Notes: generated from the letters alone by a model not told the origin. 64,000 bases of DNA from Tomitella fengzijianii (GCF_007559025.1 NZ_CP041765.1:3097501-3161500), one strand, 5' to 3'; numbered from the stretch's first letter, positions 50,534 to 58,493 are shown. Made by a program: numbers and translations.

Positions 50534-51229
50534 GTGGCAAAGCGCAAGGACAACTCCGAGATCGACGGCCGCAAGCTGCGCTGGCAGGAGCACAAGCTGG
50601 CGCGGCGCGCCGAGCTGTCCGACGGCGCGCTCGCCGCCATCCGGGCACGCGGCAGCAACACCGGGATGGACGAGATCGCCGCGGAGATCGGCGTGTCCAA
50701 GACGGTGCTCTACCGCTACTTTGACGACAAAGCGGACCTGACCAGCGCCGCCACCATGCGGTTCATGGAGACGCGACTGGCCCCCGCGCTCGCGGCCGCG
50801 CTCGGCCAGGAGGACCTCGACGAGTTCGATCTGGCCGAAGCCGCCATCTCGGTGTACGTGCGCACCGTCGCGGACGAGCCGGAGATCTACCCGTTCATCA
50901 TGGGCATGACCTCCGGCGGCACGGGCGTACGCGCCGCCCTGGAGAACAGCGAGCGGATCGTCGCGGAACTGCTCGCCGGGGTGCTCAGCGAACGGCTCCG
51001 GCGTCTGGGCTTCCTCACCGAGGGATCACTGACGTGGGCGTACGGAGTGGTCGGCGCCGTCCAGCTGGCCACGCACCGCTGGATGATGGACCGCTCCACG
51101 CCGGTCGAGGAACTCATCGAACACCTGCTGATGCTGGCCTGGGGCGGCATCACCGCCATCGCACACGCCCAGGGCGACCGCCGCGTATTCATGTCCGAGC
51201 GGCACGAGCTCCCGGTTCCGAAGGCCTGA
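50534..51229 (+). CDS. TetR-family transcriptional regulator (Rv0472c-type)
   Basis: 231 residues. HTH: SNTGMDEIAAEIGVSKTVLY, RYFDDKADLTSAATMRFMET. The ligand domain is of the TetR_C type found in lipid-related regulators. GTG at 50534 with GAGGG 6 bases upstream. Divergent from the DUF445 gene. Its last 41 bases overlap the 3' end of the convergent WYL regulator. Confidence 0.85.
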   Translation: MAKRKDNSEIDGRKLRWQEHKLARRAELSDGALAAIRARGSNTGMDEIAAEIGVSKTVLYRYFDDKADLTSAATMRFMETRLAPALAAALGQEDLDEFDLAEAAISVYVRTVADEPEIYPFIMGMTSGGTGVRAALENSERIVAELLAGVLSERLRRLGFLTEGSLTWAYGVVGAVQLATHRWMMDRSTPVEELIEHLLMLAWGGITAIAHAQGDRRVFMSERHELPVPKA

Positions 51230-52283
51230 CCTCCGCCATCGGGACCGCGGACCCCCTGCGGAAGCGCTTCGCCACTCCCGCCAGGTAGCGGGCCATCTCC
51301 GGCGAGTCCTCCACCAGGAAGTCGGCGTCCAGGCGGGCCAGCACCCCGGCGATGGCGGCCGGCGTCTCCCCGCCCAGCACCACGGTGCAGCGGTCCGCAC
51401 CCGCGGGCTCGACGCGCCCCTCCGCCGACGCGATCATCGGGCGCACCGTCTCCGCGGGCGCCTCGACCGTCGCCGTCGCCTGCACCTTCCAGGCGCTACC
51501 GGGCAGCCGGCGGCCCACGTACTCGTGGACGTCGGCCGCCGGCAGTGGGCGCGGGGAGAACCGGCGGCCCGCCGGCGGCGTGCACGGCTCGATGCCGTGC
51601 ACCAGGAAGATCCGCCAATCGCCGCCGGACGGATCGAACGCCAGCAGGTACCAGCGGTGGCTGCGGTTGACCAGCAGATACGGCTCCACCTCGAACCGCT
51701 GCGTAGGCGGGAGCGGGGTGGCCCGCCGCACCGTCCGCGCGCCGGACCGCTGCCGCGCCGACACCACCGCCGGAACAGGCGCGCCGTCGCGGTAGTGGAA
51801 GCGCAGCAGTTCGTGCCGCTCGCACGATCCTGCGAGCAGGGTGAGCAGCGACGGGTCGACGATCGGAACCGGCTGCGCATTGTCGGTGGGCATCGGCACG
51901 ACGAAGTGCCCCAGGTTGCGCACGTGCCGGCGCACCCGCGCCGGCAGCATCCGCTCGAGCTTGGACAGCGCCTGCAGCGAGACCTCCTCCATGCCGCCGA
52001 TGATGCAATTGACGCCCGCGTGCAGCCCGATGGCGACCGCGATCGCCTCGTCGTCGTCCAGCACCAACGGCGGGACCGCGGTTCCCCCCGAGCCCAGTCG
52101 GTATCCGCCGTCACTGCCTCTGACGCCGTCGATCGCGTAGCCGCACTCGCGCAGCCGGTCGATGTCGTTACGCACGGTCCGGCGGCTCACCTGGAGCCGC
52201 TCGGCGAGGTCCGACCCGCTGCGGTAGGGCTCGGCCTGCAGCAGTGACAGCAGAGTCAGCAAACGCATCGACGATTGCGTCAT
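51189..52283 (-). CDS. WYL-domain transcriptional regulator
   Basis: 364 residues. HTH_11 start MRLLTLLSLLQAEPYRSGSD, then LAERLQVSRRTVRNDIDRLR, and a WYL domain (LRFHYRDG, then VEPYLLVNRSHRWYLLAFDP) plus a C-terminal WCX extension. ATG at 52283 has GAGGATG 6 bases upstream. The family binds nucleic-acid ligands or small molecules and often regulates defence or stress genes; the target here is unknown. It begins the accessory stretch. Confidence 0.82.
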   Translation of the reverse strand: MTQSSMRLLTLLSLLQAEPYRSGSDLAERLQVSRRTVRNDIDRLRECGYAIDGVRGSDGGYRLGSGGTAVPPLVLDDDEAIAVAIGLHAGVNCIIGGMEEVSLQALSKLERMLPARVRRHVRNLGHFVVPMPTDNAQPVPIVDPSLLTLLAGSCERHELLRFHYRDGAPVPAVVSARQRSGARTVRRATPLPPTQRFEVEPYLLVNRSHRWYLLAFDPSGGDWRIFLVHGIEPCTPPAGRRFSPRPLPAADVHEYVGRRLPGSAWKVQATATVEAPAETVRPMIASAEGRVEPAGADRCTVVLGGETPAAIAGVLARLDADFLVEDSPEMARYLAGVAKRFRRGSAVPMAEVRPSEPGARAART

Positions 52284-52408
52284 GGCCATCATCCTCACCG
52301 GGCATTAGGCACGTTCCATACCTAGATCCGCTCTACCGTCATTCTGGACAGTCACGGACCGGAAGTCCACGGCACGCATCGGGTGCAGGCGGCATGGGAG
52401 GCGATGGG

Positions 52409-52945
52409 ATGCAGGCGACGGTTTCTACGCGCAGGAGGACGGGGGTCGCCGTCGGGGCGGTGGCCGTTGCGGCGATTCTGCTCTCGGCGTGCGGGTCGGA
52501 CGGTACGGACCCCGGCGGAGGTGGCACCGGTGAGCACGGCGGCGAGGAAGTCAGCAGTGGCGGCACCGACGTCGGCGGCGAGCCGGTCAATCCACTGTTC
52601 GCCGAGGTGGGAGACTGTTTCTCCGAGTTCCCCGCGATGGACGGCACCGCTATCCTCAGCATCGAGGTTCTCGACTGCGACGCCCCGCACGCCGGCGAAG
52701 TCGTCGACAGCGTCGAAATCGACGACTCCGCTGTGGGCCTCGAGCAGGTTCAGGGCGAGGCGGCGGAGATCTGCGCCCGGCGTGTGCCCAAGGCCGTGGA
52801 CACCGAGCGCGTCGACCCCCAGGCGCAGATCTTCTACTGGGCGCCCGACCCCACATCCTGGGACAATGGCAACCGCACGGTCCTGTGCGGCCTGGGCGTG
52901 ATCGACGGGAAGACCACCGGATCAGTCGGACTGCACGGCGCCTGA
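52409..52945 (+). CDS. Lipoprotein with septum-formation-type domain
   Basis: 178 residues. Signal peptide with lipobox LSAC (Cys27 or so), Gly/Glu-rich linker, then a Septum_form-like domain: FAEVGDCFSEFPAMDG, EVLDCDAPHAGEVVDS, conserved Cys pairs and a C-terminal RTVLCGLGVIDGKTTGSVG. ATG 52409 has GGAGG 8 bases upstream; ATG 52394 is an alternative. Likely exported and lipid-anchored. Role unknown. Confidence 0.72.
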   Translation: MQATVSTRRRTGVAVGAVAVAAILLSACGSDGTDPGGGGTGEHGGEEVSSGGTDVGGEPVNPLFAEVGDCFSEFPAMDGTAILSIEVLDCDAPHAGEVVDSVEIDDSAVGLEQVQGEAAEICARRVPKAVDTERVDPQAQIFYWAPDPTSWDNGNRTVLCGLGVIDGKTTGSVGLHGA

Positions 52946-53007
52946 ACTGCGCCGTTCCGGGTCCTGCGCTGCAGGAGCCGGATGCGAACCCACCGCGAGG
53001 AGAAACC

Positions 53008-53142
53008 ATGCTCTCAGAGGACATCGTCGCCGGTATCGGCCGTTGGATCGGGGACGGCATGCTCCGCGGCGACCCGTTCGCGCTCGCATCGGCGGCGGTA
53101 CTGGTGCCCATCGGCGCGATATTCGGCTCGACGGTCCTGTAG
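53008..53142 (+). CDS. Small hydrophobic protein (44 aa), unknown
   Basis: 44 residues: an acidic amphipathic start (MLSEDIVAGIGRWIGDGMLR), a short turn, then a hydrophobic end (FALASAAVLVPIGAIFGST). GAGGAG lies 6 bases before the ATG, as strong as any site in the window. It is followed 14 bases later by a second tiny gene with its own strong site. Too short for standard callers. No family recognised; could be a membrane peptide. Confidence 0.6.
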   Translation: MLSEDIVAGIGRWIGDGMLRGDPFALASAAVLVPIGAIFGSTVL

Positions 53143-53156
53143 GAGAGGAGACGGCC

Positions 53157-53267
53157 ATGGACGATCACATCGCTTTCGTACCCGAGAACCCGCTGCTGGC
53201 AGCGCTGCTCCGGCTGTTCTGGCAGGTGGAGTGCACATCCTTCGGGCGGTGCATCCACCCGATGTGA
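53157..53267 (+). CDS. Small peptide (36 aa) with two cysteines, unknown
   Basis: 36 residues: MDDHIAFVPENPLLAALLRL, then FWQVECTSFGRCIHPM. An acidic start, an amphipathic helix and a C-terminal Cys-x5-Cys. GAGGAG is well placed upstream. It probably forms one transcript with the preceding 44-residue gene. No family recognised; the paired cysteines could form a disulfide or metal site. Confidence 0.6.
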   Translation: MDDHIAFVPENPLLAALLRLFWQVECTSFGRCIHPM

Positions 53268-53304
53268 GCCGCCGGCACCGCCTTTCCAGTGCCGGGCGCC
53301 GCTG

Positions 53305-53398
53305 CCGCGCGCCTCCTGCCTGATCCCGTGCCGCGCGCCTCCTGCCTGATCCCGTGCCGCGCGCCTCCTGCCTGATCCCGTGCCGCGCGCCTCCTGCC
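53305..53398 (+). repeat. 26-base tandem repeat, three and a half copies
   Basis: Units at 53305-53330, 53331-53356 and 53357-53382 are identical, beginning CCGCGCGCCTCCTGCC and followed by TGATCCCGTG; a partial fourth merges into dispersed repeat copy A. The GCGCGCCTCCTGCC part recurs before copy B. Confidence 0.92.
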
Positions 53399-53498
53399 GC
53401 CACGCGCGCCCACTGCCACGACACGCCGGGACAATGTGCGCGCGCCGGGACAATGTGCGCGCGCCTGGACTATGGGCGCGCGGCGCGGGGGGGGCGGG
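53398..53498 (+). repeat. Dispersed intergenic repeat, copy A
   Basis: Core at 53404-53441: GCGCGCCCACTGCCA then CGACACGCCGGGACAATG and GCGCGC. The GCGCGCCGGGACAATGTG part is internally duplicated. It ends with GGACTATGGGCGCGCGGCG, like copy B. It lies upstream of the AbiEi-like gene in the same orientation as copy B. Confidence 0.8.
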
Positions 53499-53552
53499 CG
53501 ACGCAGAGACTGCCGGCGCGGGGTGAAGCGGCGCCGCACACTGCCACAGAAG

Positions 53553-53561
53553 TTATCCACA
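53553..53561 (+). other. Perfect DnaA box
   Basis: TTATCCACA matches the DnaA-box consensus exactly, in a GC-rich gap ~70 bases before the AbiEi-like gene. It is single, so it is not an origin by itself. Confidence 0.45.
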
Positions 53562-53627
53562 GGCGGCGGCGCTGTACTGGGGGTTCACTGCCTGCCATGG
53601 CGCCCGCTGTCGCCCAGTACGGCCATG

Positions 53628-54629
53628 ATGGGTCGCATGGGGAGGAATAGGCTTCTGTTCAGGACCAACGCCGTCGGCAATGGATTCGACGATCACGCAC
53701 TCCAAAGGATGTGCAATCAGGGGGATCTCGCGCGGGTGCGGCCGGGTGTATACGCGATGCCCGACGACGCGGCGACCGATGTCACCACGCGTCACGTCTT
53801 CGCTATCCACGCCGCTATGGCCAAGCAGCGGACGACCGCCGTGGTCAGCCATGTGTCCGCAGCCGCGATCCACGGGTTGCCGTTGTGGGACTTGAGCCTC
53901 GCCCGCGTCCACCTGACGCAGCCGGGCACCGCAGGAGGACACAGGACCCGGCGTCGGCACCAGCACATGGCGCATCTGTCGCCCGCTCAGGTGACCGAAG
54001 TCGACGGGCTCCCGGTGAGCACCGTGGCACGCACTGTCGTCGACCTGGCCCGGACGGTGCAGTTCGCTCGCGCGGTGGCGGTGGGCGACGCGGCGCTGAA
54101 CAACGCCATGACCACTGTCGACGAGCTGTTGACGGAGATCGAACGGTTGCCCGGCAGAAGCGGAGCCAATCACGCGAGATCCGCCGTCCTCGCAATGGAT
54201 CCGTGCAGTGAGAGCGTCGGCGAAAGCTGGAGCCGCATCATCATGGATCGTGCGGGACTGCCACCCCGCGATCTGCAACGGGTCATCCGGGTGAACGGCG
54301 ACCTGCTGGGCCGGGTGGACTACTTCTTCGACGAGCTCGGCATCGTGGGCGAGTTCGACGGCCGCATCAAGTACTCGGGCCAGATCGACGATCCACGCGA
54401 TCCGGGCCAGATCGCATGGGATGAGAAGAAGCGCGAGGACCGTCTGCGCGACGCCGGGCTCGAGGTGATGCGTTGGACTTGGGCCGACCTGGCCACCCCG
54501 CACCGCCTGGAGAGCCTTTTCGACAGCGCCCGCACACGCGCCTCAGCACGGCCGGCCCCGATCATCGACGCCGCCGACCCGCTCGACGCCTACGTTCCCC
54601 GGCGACGGGTTCGCCCCAGGACCGTGTGA
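53628..54629 (+). CDS. AbiEi-like HTH protein with C-terminal nuclease-like (DUF559/Vsr-type) domain
   Basis: 333 residues (ATGs at 53625, 53628 and 53637 are possible; no ribosome site). N-terminal AbiEi-type pattern MCNQGDLARVRPGVYAMPDD, VVSHVSAAAIHGLPLWDL and DGLPVSTVARTVVDLAR. The C-terminal part has D-x-n-ExD-x-n-K features (GRVDYFFDELGIVGEFDGRI, KREDRLRDAGLEVMRWTWAD) typical of PD-(D/E)xK-fold proteins. No AbiEii toxin gene is adjacent. Two direct copies of the dispersed repeat bracket it. Likely a horizontally acquired defence or orphan toxin-antitoxin-related gene. Confidence 0.7.
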   Translation: MGRMGRNRLLFRTNAVGNGFDDHALQRMCNQGDLARVRPGVYAMPDDAATDVTTRHVFAIHAAMAKQRTTAVVSHVSAAAIHGLPLWDLSLARVHLTQPGTAGGHRTRRRHQHMAHLSPAQVTEVDGLPVSTVARTVVDLARTVQFARAVAVGDAALNNAMTTVDELLTEIERLPGRSGANHARSAVLAMDPCSESVGESWSRIIMDRAGLPPRDLQRVIRVNGDLLGRVDYFFDELGIVGEFDGRIKYSGQIDDPRDPGQIAWDEKKREDRLRDAGLEVMRWTWADLATPHRLESLFDSARTRASARPAPIIDAADPLDAYVPRRRVRPRTV

Positions 54630-54668
54630 CAGAGTGCTGCGCGCGCCCGAGCGGGGCCCGCCTCCCCC

Positions 54669-54778
54669 GCCACGCGCGCCTCCTGCCGCGACGCGCGCCT
54701 CCTGCCGCGACGCGCGCCCACTGCCGCGACACGCCGGGGCAATGCGCGCGCGCCAGGACTACCGGCGCGCGGCGCAGG
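54669..54778 (+). repeat. Dispersed intergenic repeat, copy B
   Basis: Two to three 19-base units (CGACGCGCGCCTCCTGCCG) lead into the core at 54712-54748: GCGCGCCCACTGCCG then CGACACGCCGGGGCAATG and GCGCGC, followed by GGACTACCGGCGCGCGGCG. It is 40 bases after the stop of the AbiEi-like gene. The gap 54630-54887 contains nothing else recognisable. Confidence 0.8.
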
Positions 54779-54887
54779 GGAAAGCGGTGGCAGCGGTGGC
54801 AGCGGAGGCCAGCCCGGGACCAAAGCGGTGACAGCGGGGCCAGACCGGGGGGCGGTGAGCGCCGCGCACTCACCGCCACCGACCGGC

Positions 54888-57206
54888 TCAGGCCAGACCG
54901 GTGCCGAGCGCCGATTCGGCTTCGAGCTGATCGGCACGCCGCCGCAGCCGCCGGGCGGCCGCCACGAGGTTGCGCAGCGACGGTTCGAGCTGCGAGAAGT
55001 GCCGCGTCTTGAGCCCGCCGTCGGGGTTGGCCCACAACCTGTCGACGTCGATGGCCTCGGCGGCCCGGCTGAGGCGGTCGTCGAGCTCGTCGATGTCGGG
55101 CACCACCGCCGAGCGCGTCTCGTACACGCCCGGCCCCACTCCCCGGGTGAAGCCGGCGCCGCCGAGGGCGTCGAGCACCCAGTCGACGGTGCGCGTCTGG
55201 ATCAGGTAGGTGACGTCGCAGTCGAGGTTCTCGATGGCCTCGACCACCGATCGCACGCGCGAGAGACCGATGTGCGTGTGGATCTGTGTCTGGGGAGCGG
55301 CCCCGGCCGTGGCCAGCCGGAACGCCCCCACCGCCCATTCCAGGTACTCCTCGCGGCCCACGTCCTGCCGGGGCAGCAGGGTGCGGATGGCCGGCTCGTC
55401 GACCTGGATGATCCTGATGCCCGCGGCCTCGAGGTCGGCCACCTCGTCGCGCACCGCCAGAGCCAGCTGTTCGGCGGTGGCCGCCATGGGCTGGTCGTCG
55501 CGCACGTAGGACAGCGCCAGCAGCGTGACCGGCCCGGTGATGACCGCCTTGACCGGCTTGTCGGTCAGCGACTGCGCGTACTCGGCCCAGCGCACCGACA
55601 TCGGCCCGGTCCTGGACACGTCCCCGTAGAGCACGGGCGGGCGCACCGTCCGCGATCCGTACACCTGGATCCAGCCGCTGCGGGTGATGGCGAAGCCGTC
55701 GAGCTGTTCGGCGAAGAACTGCACCATGTCGTTGCGCTCGACCTCGCCGTTGACGAGCACGTCCAGGCCGATGTCCTCCTGGAGCCGGATCACGCGCTCG
55801 ATCTCCGCGTGCACCTCGGCGACGTACTCGTCCCACGTGAGCCGCCCCTGGCCCAGGTCGTAGCGGGCCTTGCGGATGTGCTCCGTCTGCGGGAACGAGC
55901 CCAGGGTCGTGGCGGGCACGTCGGGCAGGGGCATGGACTCGCGCTGGACGGCCCGGCGCTCGGCGAACGGCATGCGCGTGCGGTCGGCGTCGGTGACGGC
56001 GGCGACCCTCTTGCGCACCGCGTCGTTGGTGACAGCGGCGGGGCGTTCCGCCTCGTCGGCCCACTTGGCGGGCGGGCCCTTGCGCAGCGCGCGGGCGAGC
56101 GCCACCGACTCGCCCACCTTCTGCTTGGCGAAGGCCAGGTGGTCGGCGACGTTCTCATTGAGGTCGTACTCCATGAGCACGTCGTAGGGGACGTGCATCA
56201 GGGAGCAGGAGGTGGACACGACGATGTCGGGGATCGCCGCGTAGAGCTCCTTGAGGTAGTCGAGCGTCTGCTGCTTGTGCACGCGCCACACGTTGCGGCC
56301 GTCGATGACGCCGGCGTAAAGGCGCTTGCGCTTCATGCCCGGGATGGCGGCGAGCTCGTCGGCGGTCTTGGGCGCGTCGACGAGGTCCAGCCCGATGGCC
56401 TCGACCTTGGTGGACGCGAGCAGCGGCAGCGCCGGGCCGAAATCTCCGTAGGGGCCGGTGACCAGCAGCCGCGGGCGCAGCGGGGCCTCGGACAGCTCGC
56501 GGTAGGCGTGGCCGAAGGCCTCGAGCTCACGTTCGGAACGCTCCAGGGTGAACCACGGCTCGTCGAGCTGCACGCAGGTGATGCCGGCGCGGGCGAGCTG
56601 CTCGAACAGCTGCTCGTAGGCGGCCAGCAGCGGCTCCAGCAGGTCCAGCTGGTGGAAGCCGTCGGACGCGTCGGGGCTCACGCGGCTCAGCAGCAGCAGC
56701 GACAGCGGCCCGAGGACGACGGGACGCAGCTCCACGTCGTGCTGCTTGGCCCGCTGCACCTCGTCGAGCAGCGCCTCCGAATTCAGCTCGAAGACGGTGT
56801 CCTGGTCCAGTTCCGGGGCGCGATAGTAGTAGTTGCTGCTGATGAACTTGGCCAGCTCCAGCGGCGGGTGGCCTTCCGCTCCGCGCGCCATCGCGAAGTA
56901 GAAGTCCAGCGGGTGCATCGACTCCTGAAGGTCGCGGAAGCGGGCCGGCACGGCGCCGAACAGCAGCGCGTTGTCCAGCACGTGGTCGTAGAAGGAGAAG
57001 GTGTTGCCGGGTACCTGGCTCAGCCCTGTGGCGGCGAGCTCGAGCCACGTGGACTCCTGGAGCTCGCGGCCCACGGCCAGCAACTCGTCGCGGCTGGAGC
57101 GGCGGTGCCAGTACGACTCCAGGGCGCGCTTGAGCTCTCGACGCGGCCCGATCCTCGGGTAGCCGAGGACGCTGGAACCGATTCCTGCCGGAACTGCGGT
57201 ACTCAT
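54888..57206 (-). CDS. Full-length MetE homologue lacking the zinc site; function unknown
   Basis: 772 residues, full MetE length, with both barrels: SSVLGYPRIGPRRELKRALE start, TTLGSFPQTEHIRKARYDLG, VNGEVERNDMVQFFAEQLDG and IIQVDEPAIRTLLP. Compared without gaps with E. coli MetE (offset +4), His641 is kept as H645 but Cys643 is G647, Glu665 is I669, Cys726 is G730, and catalytic His694 is R698. The zinc/homocysteine-activating centre is therefore gone although the folate and amino-acid binding motifs remain. It is unlikely to be a working methionine synthase. The frame is intact throughout. ATG 57206 with AGGAAAGG upstream. Confidence 0.85.
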   Translation of the reverse strand: MSTAVPAGIGSSVLGYPRIGPRRELKRALESYWHRRSSRDELLAVGRELQESTWLELAATGLSQVPGNTFSFYDHVLDNALLFGAVPARFRDLQESMHPLDFYFAMARGAEGHPPLELAKFISSNYYYRAPELDQDTVFELNSEALLDEVQRAKQHDVELRPVVLGPLSLLLLSRVSPDASDGFHQLDLLEPLLAAYEQLFEQLARAGITCVQLDEPWFTLERSERELEAFGHAYRELSEAPLRPRLLVTGPYGDFGPALPLLASTKVEAIGLDLVDAPKTADELAAIPGMKRKRLYAGVIDGRNVWRVHKQQTLDYLKELYAAIPDIVVSTSCSLMHVPYDVLMEYDLNENVADHLAFAKQKVGESVALARALRKGPPAKWADEAERPAAVTNDAVRKRVAAVTDADRTRMPFAERRAVQRESMPLPDVPATTLGSFPQTEHIRKARYDLGQGRLTWDEYVAEVHAEIERVIRLQEDIGLDVLVNGEVERNDMVQFFAEQLDGFAITRSGWIQVYGSRTVRPPVLYGDVSRTGPMSVRWAEYAQSLTDKPVKAVITGPVTLLALSYVRDDQPMAATAEQLALAVRDEVADLEAAGIRIIQVDEPAIRTLLPRQDVGREEYLEWAVGAFRLATAGAAPQTQIHTHIGLSRVRSVVEAIENLDCDVTYLIQTRTVDWVLDALGGAGFTRGVGPGVYETRSAVVPDIDELDDRLSRAAEAIDVDRLWANPDGGLKTRHFSQLEPSLRNLVAAARRLRRRADQLEAESALGTGLA

Positions 57207-57537
57207 TGCGATGTCGACCTTTCCTGTCTGCCCGCACAGTCGCTGCACTGGTGCAGGCGGGCCGGGCGGCGTGCGCCCCGCGCTGCGCGGTGGGTCCATC
57301 CCGGCGGCCTGCCGGCAATCCTCATCGTGCCGAATGTACCGACCAGCCGCACCGGGTACCCGCTGTTTACGGTCTCGAAGATTCCCGTCCGACAACGACG
57401 TCGACGACGGGATGCGCCGAGGGGCGCGACCTTGCTCGGTCACGCCCCTCGACGACGGCTCTCACGCTGTGTCCCGTGCCCGACGGGGCCCGGTGGCCGA
57501 CGGGCAACACGCCCCGCCGCACCGCGCACCCGTCCGG
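57207..57537. promoter_or_regulatory. Long leader region of the MetE-like gene
   Basis: 331 bases without a gene. It contains the fadB2 terminator hairpin (57418-57451) and ~200 bases of potential 5' leader. I looked for cobalamin, SAM and SAH riboswitch motifs on the minus strand and found none that fit. Confidence 0.5.
57418..57451. terminator. Hairpin downstream of fadB2
   Basis: 14-base arms with one mismatch (CGAGGGGCGCGACC and its partner) around a 6-base loop, ~90 bases after the fadB2 stop. No T-run. Likely terminator of fadB2. Confidence 0.65.
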
Positions 57538-58425
57538 CTACTGCGCCGACGCCCCGTTCTCGGAGTACTGGTAGAACCCGTGGCCGGACTTCTTGCCCAT
57601 GCGGCCGGCCTCGACCATCCGCAGCAGCAGCGGCGGCGCCGAGTACAGCGGCTCCTTGAACTCCTCGTACATCGAGTCGGCGATCGCCTTGACCGTGTCC
57701 AGCCCGATGAGGTCGCTCAGCTTGAGCGGGCCCATCGGGTGGGCGAGCCCCAGGGAGATCGTCTTGTCGACGTCCTCGACGGTGGCGAAGCCGGACTCGA
57801 CCATGCGGATGGCCGACAGCAGGTAGGGCACCAGCAGCGCGTTGGCGATGAAGCCGGACCGGTCCGCGGAGCGCACCACCTCCTTGCCCAGCACTTCGTG
57901 GGCGAAGTGCTCGGCACGCGCCCCCACCTCCGCGCTCGTGGTCAGCGTGGTCACCAGCTCGACCAGCGGAAGCACGGGCACCGGGTTGAAGAAGTGCATC
58001 CCGACGACGCGGGAGGCGTTCTCCGTGGCCATCGCGAGCTTCATGATCGGGATGGACGAGGTGTTGGAGGCGAGCACCGCGCGCGGGTCGGTGACCACCG
58101 AGTCGAGTTCGGCGAAGACCGCGGTCTTGACCTTCTCGTCCTCGGTGACCGCCTCGACCACCAGCTGGCGGTCCGCGAAGTCACCGAGGTCCGAGGTGAA
58201 CCGCAGCCGCCAGGCGGCCTGCTCACGCTCGCGGTCGGTGATCTTCCCGCTGCTGACGCCGCGATCGAGCGACCGCAGGATCCGCGCACGGCCGGCGGCG
58301 GCCAGCTCGCGGGAAGGCTCGCATACGAGGACGTCGACATGTGCACGTGCGCACACCTCGGCGATGCCCGCACCCATCTGTCCGGCGCCGATGACGCCGA
58401 CCCTCTGGATCTTCTCGCTTGTCAC
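57538..58425 (-). CDS. fadB2: 3-hydroxybutyryl-CoA dehydrogenase
   Basis: 295 residues. NAD-binding VGVIGAGQMGAGIAEVCARA; catalytic VGMHFFNPVPVLPLVELV with His and Asn; C-terminal GLAHPMGPLKLSDLIGLD. Reversible oxidation of 3-hydroxybutyryl-CoA. GTG start with GAGGAGC upstream. It follows aceA on the same strand, as in M. tuberculosis (Rv0467-0468). Confidence 0.93.
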   Translation of the reverse strand: MTSEKIQRVGVIGAGQMGAGIAEVCARAHVDVLVCEPSRELAAAGRARILRSLDRGVSSGKITDREREQAAWRLRFTSDLGDFADRQLVVEAVTEDEKVKTAVFAELDSVVTDPRAVLASNTSSIPIMKLAMATENASRVVGMHFFNPVPVLPLVELVTTLTTSAEVGARAEHFAHEVLGKEVVRSADRSGFIANALLVPYLLSAIRMVESGFATVEDVDKTISLGLAHPMGPLKLSDLIGLDTVKAIADSMYEEFKEPLYSAPPLLLRMVEAGRMGKKSGHGFYQYSENGASAQ

Positions 58426-58493
58426 GTCAGCTCCTCAAGTGTGAGTAGGTGTTGCCCAGCGTGATTGATTCTTCTTCAGGTCCTACGGGGAAC

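Larger units (their letters stand above)
53268..53627. other. Gene-free repeat-rich spacer
   Basis: 360 bases between the small peptide gene and the AbiEi-like gene. Contents in order: 26-base tandem repeat (53305-53398), dispersed repeat copy A (53398-53498), a perfect DnaA box (53553-53561). No coding sequence supported. Confidence 0.7.

Noticed and set aside
53305-53398. CRISPR array
   Set aside because: Units are directly abutting with no variable spacers, and no cas genes are present; it is a tandem repeat.
53553-53561. Replication origin
   Set aside because: Only one DnaA box and no dnaA/dnaN or partition genes nearby.
54888-57206. Annotation as working methionine synthase metE
   Set aside because: Loss of three zinc ligands and the catalytic histidine makes the canonical reaction unlikely.
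57207-57417. Cobalamin, SAM or SAH riboswitch before the MetE-like gene
   Set aside because: Conserved cores of these riboswitches could not be found on the minus strand.
54828-57659. 943-codon open frame opposite the MetE-like gene
   Set aside because: No recognisable domain; the minus strand aligns residue by residue with MetE.
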